Origin: Mimachlamys varia | Lineage: Eukaryota > Mollusca > Bivalvia > Pectinida > Pectinidae | DNA length: 64,000 bases | Assembly: GCA_947623455.1 (NCBI GenBank) | Contig: OX392533.1 | Coordinates: 34,036,229 to 34,100,228, forward strand | Direction of reading: 5' to 3' | Part shown: positions 22,733 to 33,610 of the stretch, piece after piece | Numbering within the stretch: the first letter of the stretch is position 1 | How the letters are laid out: each line of letters begins with the position of its first letter | Notes under the pieces: model-generated | The model's database searches: none | What the model was told of the DNA's origin: nothing | Seen by the model: only the letters and a program-made list of their open reading frames with translations | Translations under genes and position numbers: made by a program

Positions 22733-23712
22733 TGTGAGACTTCAGGGTGTATTAAAGAGACTTATGGAAGCCGGGATCACTCTCAATAGAGAAAAGTGCA
22801 AGTTTTCAAAGAACAGTATTACCTTTGTTGGTCATGTGATTGACGCCTCAGGAATTCGACCTGACCAAAAACAGGTTGAAGCTATTGTCAACTTCCAGGC
22901 TCCAACCAACGTACCAGAACTGCGCCGATTCTTAGGTATGGTAAATCAACTCGGAAGATTCACACCCAATCTCGCAGAACACAGTAAACCTATTCGAGAC
23001 CTACTTCAGAAAGAAAGCTTGTGGGTTTGGGAAGAGCCACAGATACAGGCATTTGACCGTATCAAGCAGGAACTCGGTTCTACGCCATTATTAGCCTTAT
23101 ATGACCCGAAGGCTCGTACCAAGATATCAGCAGACGCATTCTCGTATGGTTTGGGTGCAGGTCTTCTCCAATGCCCTGAAGGATAATTGGAAACCTGTGG
23201 CTTATGCATCCAGAGCGATGAGCAGTACAGAACAAAGGTATGCCCAAGTAGAAAAGGAGGCATTAACTGTTAAATGTACATGGAAATTCTCAGACTTTGT
23301 GATCGGAATGACATTCCAGATAGAGACTGATCACAAACCGCTCATTTCACTTCTAGGTTCAAAGGCAATGTCGGATTTGCCACCGAGGATCCAACGCTTC
23401 AGACTGAGGCTGACGCGATACCAGTGTGAAATACATCATGTATTCTTATATACCGCTGACACTCTTTCAAGAGCACCTCTCCGTAGTACGACAAAAGAGG
23501 AAGAAGACTTCCAAAACGATGTCAAGGCTTTTGTTGACAGCGTTATCATGTCCTTACTTGCAAGTGAGACGCGTTTAGAGGAACTTCGTAAAGCAATTCA
23601 TGAGGACAGTGTACCGAGTGTAATCGCACGGTATTGTCAAGACGGCTGGCCAAGGATTGAGAAACCATCAATAAATGTTGCAACACGATCGTATTGGCAG
23701 GTTAGAGATTAA
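22722..23712 (+). pseudogene. pol: RT connection and RNase H
   Basis: The RT thumb and connection ([34 protein letters not shown]) run into the RNase H with [13 protein letters not shown] and WKPVAYASRAMSSTEQRY, then ETDHKPL. A second frameshift falls near 23165-23180 inside the RNase H, and the frame is closed by a stop at 23710-23712 in the linker before the integrase. Confidence 0.88.
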
Positions 23713-24740
23713 CTGTCTTTATGCCAGGGATTGTTGATGCGTGGGAACCGTCTGATCATCCCTACCCATATGAGAGCAGAAATGCTTCAGATGATACACG
23801 AAGGCTATTAGGGCATTGTGAAATGTCGTGAACGTGCGCCCAACTCTGTATGGTGGCCAAGAATTAATCGCGAGATCGAAGACCTTGTGAGAAACTGCAC
23901 TGTGTGTGTCAAACACAGAGTAGACCATGCTGAACCTCTGAGACCAACAGACTTTCCAGAACGACCTTGGCAGAAGGTTGGAACTGATCTGTTCCAAATA
24001 AAGAACGCGACCTACTTGCTCGTTGTCGACTACTTTTCGAGATACGTCGAAATTGCCTTGTTGAAATCAACATCATCACAGGCAATCGTAAATCATCTGC
24101 AATCAATATTTGCAAGAACTGGAATACCTGAAACTGTAATTTCAGTCATTAGTACGCAGCGCAGTGTTTGTGAAATTCGCAGAGGAATACGGATTCCGCC
24201 ATGAGACAAGTTGTCCATATTACACTCAAGGTAATGGCAAAGCGGAACGAGCGATGCAAACTATTAGGCGTGCGATAAGGAACGTGACCGATCCGTATCA
24301 GGCTCTACTAGCCTATCGCGCAACACCACTGAAGTGCGGATTCAGTCCTGCAGAACTTCTGATGGGTAGGAAGTTGCGCACAACTCTCATGGAATTACTC
24401 CAAAACTTCACGCCCGAGTGGCCAGACTTGGCCCAGATCCGTGAAAGGTAGATGAAGGACCAAAAGTTGCAAAAGGAGAACTTTGACATTTCCCATCAGG
24501 CCAGATCCTTGCCTAAACTACAGCCAGGTCAGACTATGGGTAAGAAGGCAAGGTGGAGGGTTCGATGGAACCGTGGCATCATCAGTCAGTAATGACAGGT
24601 CATATGTTGTAGAGACTACTACCGGACAAGTCCGGAGGAATAGAAGCCATCTAGTGTCAGCACCCGTGTTGATACCAGAGCCTTCCCAATTTGAGGATTG
24701 TGGAAAAACTTTGATCTTTTCTAGTCGGAATGTATAATCG
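23713..24740 (+). pseudogene. pol: integrase, inactivated
   Basis: The zinc-binding region (THMRAEMLQMIHEGY ... NCTVC) carries a stop at 23809-23811 and Tyr at the position where a zinc ligand His is usual. The core keeps the first Asp (KVGTDLF) and the final Glu (GNGKAERAM), but the second catalytic Asp is missing (VISVIS at about 24140), where another frameshift also falls. A further stop lies at 24449-24451, and the C-terminal part continues in shifted frames to about 24737. It cannot be functional. Confidence 0.85.
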
Positions 24741-25051
24741 CCAGACAATCACAATCTTCAGAGACTCTTAGTCCCAATGACACTGTTAAACCTCGATGTA
24801 CTTATACCAGTCCTACTCCAAGCAGAACTGTCACTCGATCAGGTCGAGTCTCTAACCCGGTTCAGAAGATGAACTTGTAACTGTATACCTCAATTATCGT
24901 GTTCGTGTTAAGAGACATTCCTTGTTCTTGTTCAGAACATGAACTCTCTTCATTTATGTGTTCATAATGTTCACATTCTGTAGTTAATTGTTTTTTGGAT
25001 AGTTATTAGTGTTCAGTAGTTCTTCATGATTGTTTTCATATCAGCCTGATA

Positions 25052-25060
25052 AAGGGAGAT
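25052..25060 (+). promoter_or_regulatory. Polypurine tract
   Basis: AAAGGGAGA immediately precedes the 3' LTR, the expected site of plus-strand priming. Confidence 0.8.
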
Positions 25061-25247
25061 GTAGTGTTAGCTATAAATAGCAGTATAAAGCGATCGGTAA
25101 ATTTTTGATACGGACTATAACTAGCATTGTGTACTTGTGTATTACGTCATGTATTTTGGGTTATGTAATAAAGACCACATGGCATGGCTAACCACTGATT
25201 GAGCTGTCCTCGTAGTTATGTGTCCAGGACCAACACGCAACGTAACA
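25061..25247 (+). repeat. 3' LTR of the gypsy element
   Basis: 187 bp from TGTAGTGTTA to CGTAACA, about 96% identical to the 5' LTR apart from two indels. Followed by the target duplication TTGAT. Confidence 0.92.
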
Positions 25248-25559
25248 TTGATAACCTTGCAAAAATAAGCACAAACGAAGTAAACCTGAGCGATAACTAA
25301 CAAAAAACGTTTGGCAAAAAAAATCCAAAGAATTGAAACAAAATTCAGGTGGGACCCACTTCAACAACAAGCCGAAGTGAGAAGACAGTTCAAAATGGAC
25401 GCGTGTTTGCAAATACCGAGATTCAGTTGCTGCTGTACCGATAACTGCGTAAGAATTATCTTGAATATTGCTGATATCAGTTAATCTTAACTAAAGCTAT
25501 ACATATAAAAAGTTATTAGGCTTGATTTTCGCGATAAGTTACGTATATTGGGTCTTTAA

Positions 25560-26640
25560 ACTTTAATCTTTCATATGTTTTATATGTGGAACAAAAAAGA
25601 GAGTTTAGAATCGAATATTAGTGTGAGAAATTTAGTTTTCTCAACAACTGGAATTTTGATGCCATTAGGCCATACCAATTTGATTTATTGTTCGTCGGAT
25701 TTACCGCTCCTGTTTTGGAAAAATAAGATAAAAGTAAAGGAAAATATTACCGCTCCATTTTTAGCGTCAATAAAACATGACGAATCTGGATAAATTTTAC
25801 AATGGTTCAAATTTAGAAAACGCCATTTCGGATCATTCGAATGTTTTAAATAAAGGTAAAAATGGTATTTTAAGCGTTTTTTTCGGCAGCAAGACGAGGG
25901 AAATGTGCGACGAGGCTTTTTCACTTGTGAAGATAACTGAGAATGTGACAAAATTGCTTTCTTATCGTGTTGATCATTACATAATCCGGTCGCCATAATG
26001 TATTCCAAAATACCGCAATAGATAATTTATCGTTCCAAGATCTTTTGATCAAATAAACAAAATACGGAACTCAAGCGGTCTCACTAAAAAGCGACTTCAA
26101 TCAAATATCTTTTAAAATCCTGAATTAGGTAAGCAACATCAGTAGATATGTTGTTAATACAAATGTACGACTGTAATAACACCTCTATATTGAATTTCAA
26201 ATCGATACTCTTCTCAAGCAATCGACCAAATTTGGCAGACATCAATGTCATTTCATCAGTCTTATTTTAGTAGAATAGGCCTAATGTTGATAGTTAATAA
26301 ACGTTTTTGTTATTCATATATTGAAATATTTATGCAGGTTTTACCATTCGAACTCTCTTTCAGATGCCTTAGTTTCTTAGTCACCAGTAGTCAGAACATT
26401 TAAATCCCGTATGGATGAACACTGGGTTCATGATGCTAATTCAACCACGAGATAAACAATAATGAACTTATTCATATATGGGACGTCAGCTTATGAACTG
26501 ATATTAATCTTTCTGATTTGGATATATAGTACACAAATAATGTTTGTGTCCATTATTATTATCATAATTAATATTGCAACCTAAAGGTTATGTCAGCAAA
26601 ACACCGAGTGTCATACATCTAGCCTTCAGGGTTTGTTTTA
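25560..26640. other. Intron 5 of gene A, no recognised gene
   Basis: AT-rich. Overlapping open frames on both strands (25575-26008) show no domain signatures. No confident repeat family. Confidence 0.35.
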
Positions 26641-26658
26641 TAAAGCGGTACATCATAC

Positions 26659-26690
26659 CACGGACTTAGATTAGATTATCTAAGTCCGTG
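26659..26690. repeat. Perfect 13-bp hairpin
   Basis: CACGGACTTAGAT pairs with ATCTAAGTCCGTG over a 6-base loop (TAGATT). No U-tract follows in the manner of a terminator. Function unknown; it could be an element end. Confidence 0.7.
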
Positions 26691-27049
26691 ACCTTACATA
26701 TATTTTGTCATCATTAATTTATATCAATTCAATAAAATATGCATTCTGCATGAATAGAAGCATCTTAATACCTACAAGAAAAAAATGTGGTTGCTAAAAG
26801 GTGTTTCCTATGGCTTTGGTGCAATCACTAAACTTGAATGAATGACCTTGGGTCTTCTATTAAGAAGGTAATTCAAGAAAACTTTTCTCTCAAATGCTGT
26901 TTTTTTGCACAGCATTATGCAAGTAGTTTGTACCATAGAAATTATTTTAAAAAAACGCTACCACAGTTAAAATACGTGTACTATTTGGTGATACATTATA
27001 TAAATAGTCAAACAAGTATTCTGACATTCGGTTTCTTTTTTAAACTACC

Positions 27050-28303
27050 GCTCGCTCAAAATTTTAAGGAATGGAAAATTTTTGTAAAAACCAAAAAAAT
27101 GCGCCCGCTCGCTCCAATTTTGAAATCGCATTTTCCGAAGAACAATAAATCAAATTGGTATAGCCTTAAGTGCGAGATCTGGGTCATTGTGTGGTTTGTC
27201 GTTTTTGATAGAAGTGCATACATACATTCTTTGATCTGGAGAATTTGAAGCCGTTTTCGTCTGCCCATTTATGTAATTTGCCTTAACATTGTTGGAGTTG
27301 TCGTTCTATCGTGTGCATGTTTATTTATCTATTACAGATAAGAAAGTCATCCACAGATAGAGACCCTTCTGTTGACTGACCAAGACATTTAACTAAACTA
27401 TTGATATTTAGGCCAAAAAGTGTCACCGATAGGGTTCCACCCTTGGGGACTCCCATTTCCTGTTTGGCCGTTTCAGAGTAGGCTGAACCGACGCGAACTT
27501 TAAGGTGTCTGTCAGAAATGTAATTTGAGATGAATTTCGGGAGATTCCCACGCATACCAATATCATGTAGGTCTTTCATGATACCATACTTCCACGTAGT
27601 AACGTATACCTTCTCCAGATAAAAAAAATATTGCAACAAGATGTTCTTTCTTCGCAAAAGCTTCTCGAATGAACGTTTTCTAGTCGGCCGTCCCTCTTCG
27701 GTTTCAGAACACACTTTGGAGAGGACTGATAATATTGTTTGATTCAAGAAACCAAACTAATCTGGTGTTTATCATACGTTAAAGTGTTTTACAGACGCAG
27801 CTTGTCAAAGACATAGGACGATAATTGTTTTGTTCAGTAGCGTCCTTTCCGAGTTTTGGGATAGGAATTATTGTTGATTGCTTCCATGACTCGGGGGGGG
27901 GGGGGGGGGCGTCTTGTAGGAAGCATCTCAATGACGAGTCTGGTAGATGCTTTAGAAACCGATATGTAGGGCCAGCTGCTGAATCATGTGATTTTCGTAA
28001 AGATTCAAGCAATTCTGGCAGAATAAAATGTTTATTGTAGTTTTCAGTGTTTAACGATTTAAAATTTAGCCGTTTCCTTTCTTTCTCCTTTTTAATCGCC
28101 TGGGTTTTTTTAAAGTGGTTTTTGGCTGATGAATTTTCGGCTATATTTTTGGCAAACACGTTTGAAATTTCGGCTTGGGAAGAGAAAATTTTGTTTTTAA
28201 TTAATGAGGTGGGAGGATGGGTGATGTTTTCCTTTTTCCACTTATTTTTCTGATCGTATCCCACACTTTTTAAATGATGTATTTGATGATATTTTAGACA
28301 CAT
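27050..28303 (-). pseudogene. LINE reverse transcriptase, broken
   Basis: From 28303 down: a linker rich in charged residues, then SWKQSTIIPIPKLGKD and NNYRPMSLTSCVCKTL (RT motif 1), a shift near 27760, WKYGIMKDLHDIGMRG, QEMGVPKGGTLSVTLF (usually a PQG motif), and SVDDFLICNR, where the family catalytic YVDD box reads SVDD. Downstream traces (IERQLQ, KWADENGFKFS) continue past stop codons to about 27050. An inserted poly-C/G tract at 27893-27909 gives a run of prolines. Confidence 0.85.
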
Positions 28304-28518
28304 ATTCTTTCCAGCTATTCTTTTTATCAGTTTTAATTGATCGCCGAACCTTTGTCCTCTAAAGCTGCTTTAGTTTGCAACGGTAGGAGAAGCCAGGTAC
28401 CGTCGTAGTGCTGCGTTACGGCTAGATCTATTAAAAGATTCTTCTGATGAAAGGAACTTTGTAGGTTTTTGTGCAGATTTCGGTATTGTCTTGTCACCAA
28501 TGGAAGTAAGTGTTTCAG

Positions 28519-28712
28519 TTAAGGTTTTAATTGGGTCATCAAGGTTTTGGAAATGTTTCTCAATAAGCTCATATGTTCTGAAATTGTTCCAGTCTGCTTT
28601 GTGTATATTTCACCGAGGAAGGGGTTCTTCGGGGGTGACCCTAAGTTTCTAAGAAATATGGGAAAGTGATCACTTCCACATAGATCGTCATTGACCTTCC
28701 AGTCACAGTCGA
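28519..28712 (-). pseudogene. LINE endonuclease, C-terminal part
   Basis: CDWKVNDDLCGSDHFPIFL contains the SDH motif of EEP endonucleases. It is separated from the N-terminal part by the repeat at 28713-29040. Confidence 0.8.
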
Positions 28713-29040
28713 GTAGAATAAAATAAGAGAATACCGAAGCGTCAACATAATCATAATCCAAACTCAAAATCGATTAAATCAGGGGCAAAATTTGAACAAA
28801 GGAAAGATTTACATGGAGACCCTTGCAAAAGTACATGAGAATAAGACCAGGTGTTCCGGAAGAGTTAGCGTCTTCTGCTTCATCGACGACACCCGCCATG
28901 TAAATCTTTGTCACATCCAAGTAAACATCAAGTTCTCCAACCGAGTATCATTGTCAATCACAACAAGTAAACACACAAATGAGCATACTAAAAACGGTCC
29001 ATCTTCATATCACTTAAGGATGAACTGAAGGATGATATAA
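28713..29040 (-). repeat. GGAACACCTGGTCTTATTC repeat inserted in the LINE
   Basis: An inverted copy of the family at 44105 and 53135 runs from the AGAATACCGAAGCGTCAACAT end to CGGTCCATCTTCATATCACT. It interrupts the endonuclease between the SGSLTH block and the LLDCDW block, so it is younger than the LINE. Confidence 0.7.
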
Positions 29041-29540
29041 AAACAGGTCAATGGGTAAGCGAGCCAGAGACAGGGTTTAAGTATGTAGGGGCATTATTGT
29101 TAAACAGACACAGGTTGTTTTAATTTATAAACTCTTCGATACGTCTTCCTCCTTCGTCTGTGTTTGGGGAGCCCCAAAGGCTGCTGAGGCCATTAAAATC
29201 ACCGAGGATATCAAAAGGTGTTGGGAGTTGGGAGACGATGTTCAGTTGGTCACAGTTAAAACTATCGCACGGAAGAAGATAAATAGAACAGACAGTACTT
29301 TGTCTGTCTAAGGTTGCGCTAACGGTGTGTTCAACTTCAAATGTCTATGAGGGATGTTTTTATTAAAAGCCACAGCCGCACCACCCGATGCCCTGCCGTT
29401 GGAATATTACAGTAGAGTGAAAAGTGTCTAAAGGTTATTGGGTCTTTAAGCACACTTTCTTGTAGGCAGAAGATGGCCGTAATGTGTTTTTTGGACAAAC
29501 ACTGAAATTCTTTTATGTTTGCCTTCAATCCGCGTATGTT
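29041..29540 (-). pseudogene. LINE endonuclease, N-terminal part
   Basis: On the minus strand: ANIKEFQCLSKKHITAIFCLQE with the metal-binding Glu (29470-29528), FRHFSLY, and further down FDILGDFNGLSSLWG with the GDFN motif and GGRRIEEFIN (about 29120-29230). Frames change at least once between these blocks. Confidence 0.8.
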
Positions 29541-30205
29541 CTATTGAATAATTTTGTTATTCATGTTGGTTTGGTTTTGGAAATGTTCGATTACGAAGTG
29601 AGATTTCAGTGTCCATATCTGGACACTCTGCTTAAGTATGTTATATTTATTGTGGATCGGGTTTTCAGAACCCTTACCGAAGTCGACGTTCAGATGTCTT
29701 TCCATTGGAAAGTCGTTCTGTTTGAGCTCCTGTTTGTGATATAGGTGACTTTGGGGTCTGGAACGCCGTCCGAGAATGTGATCTCTGCAGTCGTCCAACC
29801 CCCGAAGCTGCCCTAGGTTGTTGCATGTTTGTTGTGTGGCGTTGTGAAGATGTGGATGGATGGATGTTGGTTTGGTGAACGCATATTGATTTGAGTTGTT
29901 ATTTTAGAGAATTTCTTGCCATATCCAGGTGAACGATAAGGCCCTTTGGGCATGTCTTGGTGAATATTCGCCAAAGGCAGAAAAGAACTGGGAAATATTT
30001 GCAGGCCATTGTTTTCGCGTTATCGCACGTTTGCCGTCAGCAAATATATGCATGCAAGCATACACAAAATGGACACAAGTTCAAAAATGGCCATTGTTCT
30101 TGGATACTGTATATCAAAACTGAATTTGTTGTTAACGATTGTCTTTTTTTTATCTTATCAATCAAATTATAAATGATAATATATATTTTGTTTAAATGTT
30201 TATAG
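29541..30205 (+). other. End of intron 5 of gene A
   Basis: From about 30040 the sequence aligns with 61500 onward in gene B (CATGCAAGCATACACA). It ends in TTTAAATGTTTATAG before exon 6. Nothing else recognised. Confidence 0.5.
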
Positions 30206-30372
30206 TGGTGGACTATTCACTGCACACGCATCTTTTGGACAAGGTTCCGACCCGATTTGGATGGATGACGTTTCCTGTTCAGGAAATGAATGCAAGTTAT
30301 CCGATTGCAGTTTCCCTGGTTGGGGAACCAATAACTGTGTGCACAGCGAAGATGCCGGCGTTGTCTGCATAG
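30206..30372 (+). CDS. Gene A exon 6: C-terminal half of SRCR domain
   Basis: 167 nt, phase 2 in and phase 1 out at CATAG|GTTTGT. It encodes residues 242-296: [39 protein letters not shown], the standard second half of an SRCR fold. Cysteines are 265, 270, 275, 285 and 295. Cys270 is additional to the group A set and is conserved in gene B. The 13.5-kb intron before it carries most of the transposons of the gene. The counterpart in B is 61809-61969. Confidence 0.92.
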
Positions 30373-30528
30373 GTTTGTCTGTTTTCAGTACTTATATATT
30401 TTTGTCTTAACAACATAGTTAAGGTCTCGCTTGCATATCTCCGGTACACTTCGCTATCCTTTTTAGCCCTTTATTTAAGCATGATACAGGCCAAATATCT
30501 AATCTGATCAAAACAGATCCTTCTTCTC

Positions 30529-30919
30529 CAATCTGATTAAAATCATATCTTGATCTCCGCGCCGTTCCGTAAACTTCGCTCTGCTGCGTTAAGATCTGAG
30601 ATAATCCCATAGGAGGTCATGTCCCGATGACCTTTCGTATTAGCCAATCGAATTACTACTGTCAGAATCTTGACAGTGAAATTTTGAGGCGACAAAGCTT
30701 GCATAAACATATATTTGTCCGTTTAGTCATTTCGTCACCAAAAAATTCGTGTGGAATAATGTGACGAAATTGCTTGCTGCAAGATGACAGGTCGTTGGAA
30801 AATTATTTTAGTGTTAAGTAAAGAGGCGAAAAAGGTCATCTGGACGTGACCTCTTATGGGATGATGTCAGATCCTTGTAAAACGGAGTGAGAACAAGGAT
30901 CTGTATTTTTATCAGATTG
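30529..30919 (+). mobile_element. Mutator-like MITE, complete copy 2
   Basis: 391 bp with the CAATCTGATTAAAAT terminus and an 8-of-9 matching duplication (CTTCTTCTC / CTACTTCTC) on either side. Located in intron 6 of gene A. Confidence 0.82.
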
Positions 30920-31565
30920 CTACTTCTCGCTCCGTTTTACAAGAATCTTACAACAGCCCATAAATGGTCACGTTCAGATGACCTGTCATCTTGCAGCAAG
31001 TCATTTCGTTACATTTTCCATATAAACGTTTTGGTGACGAAATGACTAAACGGTTCATGTGGAATAATGTGACGAAATGGCTTGCTGCAAGATAATAGGT
31101 CATTAAAAATTAAATAAAGAGGCGACAAAAGTCATCTGAAAGCGACTTCTTATGGGATGTTGTCAATCTGATTAAAATGACAATATCCCATAAGAGGTCG
31201 CGTCCAGATGACATGTGTCGCCTCTTTGCTTAACACCAAAATAATTTTCCAACGACCTGTCATCTTGCAGCAAGCCATTTCGTCACATTATTCCACACGA
31301 ACTTTTTGGTGACGAAATGACTAAACGGACAAATGCGTTTATGCAAGTTTTGTCGCCTCAAAATTTCACTGTCAAGATTCTGCCAGTAGTAATTTGATTG
31401 GCTAATGCGAAAGGTCATCGGGACATGACCCTCTATGGGATTATCTCAGATCTTAACGCAGCAAAGAGAAGTTTACGGAAGGGCGCGGAGATCAAGATAT
31501 GATTTTAATCAGATTGGGGATGTTGTCAGATCCTTGTCAAACGGAGTCTGTATTTTAATTAGATT
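30920..31565. mobile_element. Rearranged fold-back MITE with a nested inverted copy
   Basis: A second copy is folded on itself (30965-31105: GCAAGTCATTTCGT against ACGAAATGGCTTGC). Into its right part an inverted copy inserted at 31164-31516, flanked by the 10-bp duplication GGGATGTTGT (31154-31163 and 31517-31526). The right end of the host copy resumes at 31517-31565. The nested copy lacks the terminal AAGGATCTG hairpin present in the others. Confidence 0.8.
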
Positions 31566-31672
31566 GAAACTTTGCGTTCCAGGAAAAGCTTCCGTCGCTC
31601 GAAAAGGAGCACGCGCAAGGGGCTTTTCTGAAAACTCGATATCGTATTTTTTTTTCTCTATATTTGGTTTAA

Positions 31673-32051
31673 AGGCCCAATATACGTAACTTCAGGAAAT
31701 CTTTCGTGATTTTGAAAAATTCTTAAAAAAAATCCAGTTGATAACCATGCAAAAATAAGCCCAAAAGGAAGTAAACCTGAGCGGTAACTAACAAGAAACT
31801 CTTGACAGAAAAAAAAACTGAAAATAACGCAGGTGGGGCCCACTTCATCAACAAACCGAAGGTAAAAGACAGCTTGAAATGGACGCGTGTTTACAAATAC
31901 CGAGGTTTAACGGCTGCTGTACCGGTAACCGCAAAATAATTCATCTTGAATATTGCTAATATCAGTTAATCTTAACTAAATCTATCAATACAAAAAGTTA
32001 TTTGGCTTTATTTTCGCTTCAAGTTTTGTTATAGTTACGTATATTGGGCCT
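31673..32051 (+). mobile_element. TTAA MITE, uninterrupted copy
   Basis: AGGCCCAATATACGTAACTT to ACGTATATTGGGCCT, flanked by TTAA on the left and TCAA on the right (one change). It is the best template for the empty site of the gypsy insertion. Confidence 0.82.
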
Positions 32052-32572
32052 TCAAATTCGATTGACATTATATATTTCGTATATAGCAAGAAATATAAAT
32101 TTTGCGATTCATGCATTTTTTTTATAATACTGTGGCCATTCAAATTGCCTTTAACTTGTAACAGAATGCAGTTGAATCCTTAAATAATCATATTTTGAAG
32201 AGAAATATAGTGATGTAGTACTGAAAGACGGGATAAGACTAGTAACATCAATGAGGCAATTATATATTCACTACCATTTAATATTACTCAGCAACTGAAC
32301 AGAACATAGGTCATTTAGTGAAATTGTCATAGAAGTAGATGACCTAACTTCAGTCGAATATCAATTTGACACGTACCGGTTTGGTAACATTTGTCAGTAA
32401 TTTATTTCAACTAACTTAAATACATCTGATTTATAATAACAGTATGTTATTTGAATTAACATACAAACTAATGTAATATCGGTTAAAAACAACTAAGTCG
32501 CAGTCTGCAGACGAACACGCTGAAACGTGTACATGTATTTTAAAATATACCTATTTCTTATTTTAATTACAG
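32052..32572 (+). other. End of intron 6 of gene A
   Basis: AT-rich, no repeat recognised. It ends with a good pyrimidine tract and acceptor (TATTTCTTATTTTAATTACAG). Confidence 0.4.
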
Positions 32573-32580
32573 GTGATTAG
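32573..32580 (+). CDS. Gene A exon 7 candidate: Gly-Asp-stop
   Basis: After a strong acceptor the bases GT GAT TAG complete the split Gly297 codon, add Asp298 and stop, so the SRCR domain would be the C-terminus. The phase is right but eight coding bases are thin evidence, and no counterpart was found after gene B exon 6. A possible AATAAA lies about 510 bp downstream. An alternative last exon of the same phase is at 45781. Confidence 0.45.
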
Positions 32581-33093
32581 ACTCCCGCCTGACCCTGCAA
32601 GGCAATCAACGCTTTTTCAACCGGTTAAACCACTACTTTTAAGCTTAATCATCTTAAATTTGAAAGGTGGAAAAACATTGACCAGTTGTTTTTTGTTTTT
32701 TTCATTTTGCATGGATGAGCAATCATTAGTTTACTGTCGGCTCCGTCTATAACCTGTTGCTAAAAATCGCTTTCTGCATAAATGGTTTGGTGGGTGAATA
32801 CACACTTTTGATAAATGTATTATTTGGTAAAGGTGACAAAAATGTTCAATTGATGGGTCTTGGCGCGAAAGATGAAGCCTAAAATTGATTTACTTTTATT
32901 TTTATATGATCAAAAGTCATATTAACAGCCAAGTTCATTTAAGGACTGTCACTTGGGTGTATGTGTAATTTTTTAGGCTGTGGGTTGTCTGTATAACGCT
33001 CTTTGCGATATTCTGGATCAGGTGTAATGCTTACGGACTATTTCTATAACTTTCAAATCGGTTGCGTATCACAAGGCGCCGAGTATACCAACA

Positions 33094-33099
33094 AATAAA
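33094..33099 (+). promoter_or_regulatory. Possible polyadenylation signal of gene A
   Basis: AATAAA is the first canonical hexamer after the proposed stop at 32578. Chance occurrence is likely in AT-rich DNA. Confidence 0.3.
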
Positions 33100-33399
33100 T
33101 GTCCGTCACACATGCAGACACGTCATTAAATTACCACAATTGGTTACAGGATGTTTAACATTCATACATCAAACTGAACAATTTATTCATGCATATTTTA
33201 AATCTATTGGGAAGCGAGAAACAAGAGCAATTAAAACGCCATTTATGTCTCAATACTTTTCATTAGGTTTTATTATGTCATACCATATGATTTGTCATTA
33301 TTTCATTTAAATCCACACTCCATATGAACGACTGCACGACAGGTGGGGCTAAATAGGGGAGGGAATACCTATGTTTTGTTCGATTATGTTACTTTCAAT
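33100..33399. other. Intergenic, nothing recognised
   Basis: An 82-codon frame at 33062-33310 shows no domain. No repeat family seen. Confidence 0.35.
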
Positions 33400-33610
33400 T
33401 ATCAGGTACGACCATTTAAGGACGACCTTCCATTGCATACCAAGTGAACATATGTGGAATGTGTGTGTATTTGAGAGCTGCAGTATGTTTGCGCAAGCTT
33501 CTTTTGGTAGTCGGGGATATTTTGCCGCTACATGTAGCACACTTTCATATACTGCCAAAGGCCCAAAGCATAACACCCATCTGGTCGAATACTGACAACG
33601 TGTCAATCCC
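33400..33610 (-). repeat. SINE-tailed dispersed repeat, inverted
   Basis: ACGACCATTTAAGGACGACC begins an inverted copy of the family with forward copies at 44550 and 47055; it ends CTGCCAAAGGCCCAAAGC ... ACTGACAACG. Confidence 0.5.

Larger units (their letters stand above)
20617..25247 (+). mobile_element. Ty3/gypsy LTR retrotransposon, structurally complete, coding-dead
   Basis: A 4631-bp element with TG...CA LTRs of 193 and 187 bp, a primer-binding site, gag, a pol in the order protease-RT-RNase H-integrase, and a purine tract. The 5-bp duplication TTGAT lies at 20612-20616 and 25248-25252. The LTRs differ by about eight substitutions and two indels (about 4%), which dates the insertion as not recent. 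RT before integrase places it in Ty3/gypsy; zinc knuckles in gag and CQMDDV in RT suggest the Mag or a related lineage, which a phylogeny would have to settle. At least three frameshifts and four stops inactivate it. Confidence 0.92.
20545..25555 (+). mobile_element. TTAA-flanked MITE, split by the gypsy insertion
   Basis: The TIRs AGGCCCAATATACGTAACTT (20545) and AAGTTACGTATATTGGGTCT (to 25555) are flanked by TTAA on both sides. Without the 4.6-kb retrotransposon the element is about 370 bp, like its relatives at 31673, 58264 and 62285. At the break, TTGAT and the sequence around it (CTAGTTGATAACC) match the uninterrupted copy at 31735. Confidence 0.85.
27050..29540 (-). mobile_element. Non-LTR retrotransposon (Jockey/CR1-type), degenerate
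   Basis: Reading on the minus strand from 29540, an EEP endonuclease is followed by a linker and a reverse transcriptase reaching to about 27050, where homology fades. Order and motifs fit ORF2 of a Jockey- or CR1-like LINE. Many frameshifts and stops are present, a separate repeat interrupts the endonuclease at 28713-29040, and neither a 3' UTR nor a tail is recognisable. It lies antisense in intron 5 of gene A. Confidence 0.85.
4924..32580 (+). other. Gene A model: secreted PAN-sushi-SRCR protein
   Basis: Seven exons (4924-4970, 8626-8893, 10430-10520, 11767-11946, 16581-16716, 30206-30372, 32573-32580) join in frame to a predicted 298-residue protein. It comprises a signal peptide spanning exons 1-2, a PAN/apple domain around residues 45-105, a linker at 106-136, a sushi domain at 137-190, and an SRCR domain at 199-295 followed by Gly-Asp-stop. 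All introns are GT-AG. The model rests on frame and phase continuity and on exon-by-exon agreement with gene B. PAN, sushi and SRCR modules are extracellular binding domains; ligand and role are unknown, with innate immune or adhesion functions the usual guess. The last exon is the weakest part: the intron-6 phase would also fit the exon at 45781. Confidence 0.8.

Noticed and set aside
26838..27248. 136-codon frame on the plus strand
   Set aside because: Antisense to the reverse transcriptase remnant of the LINE.
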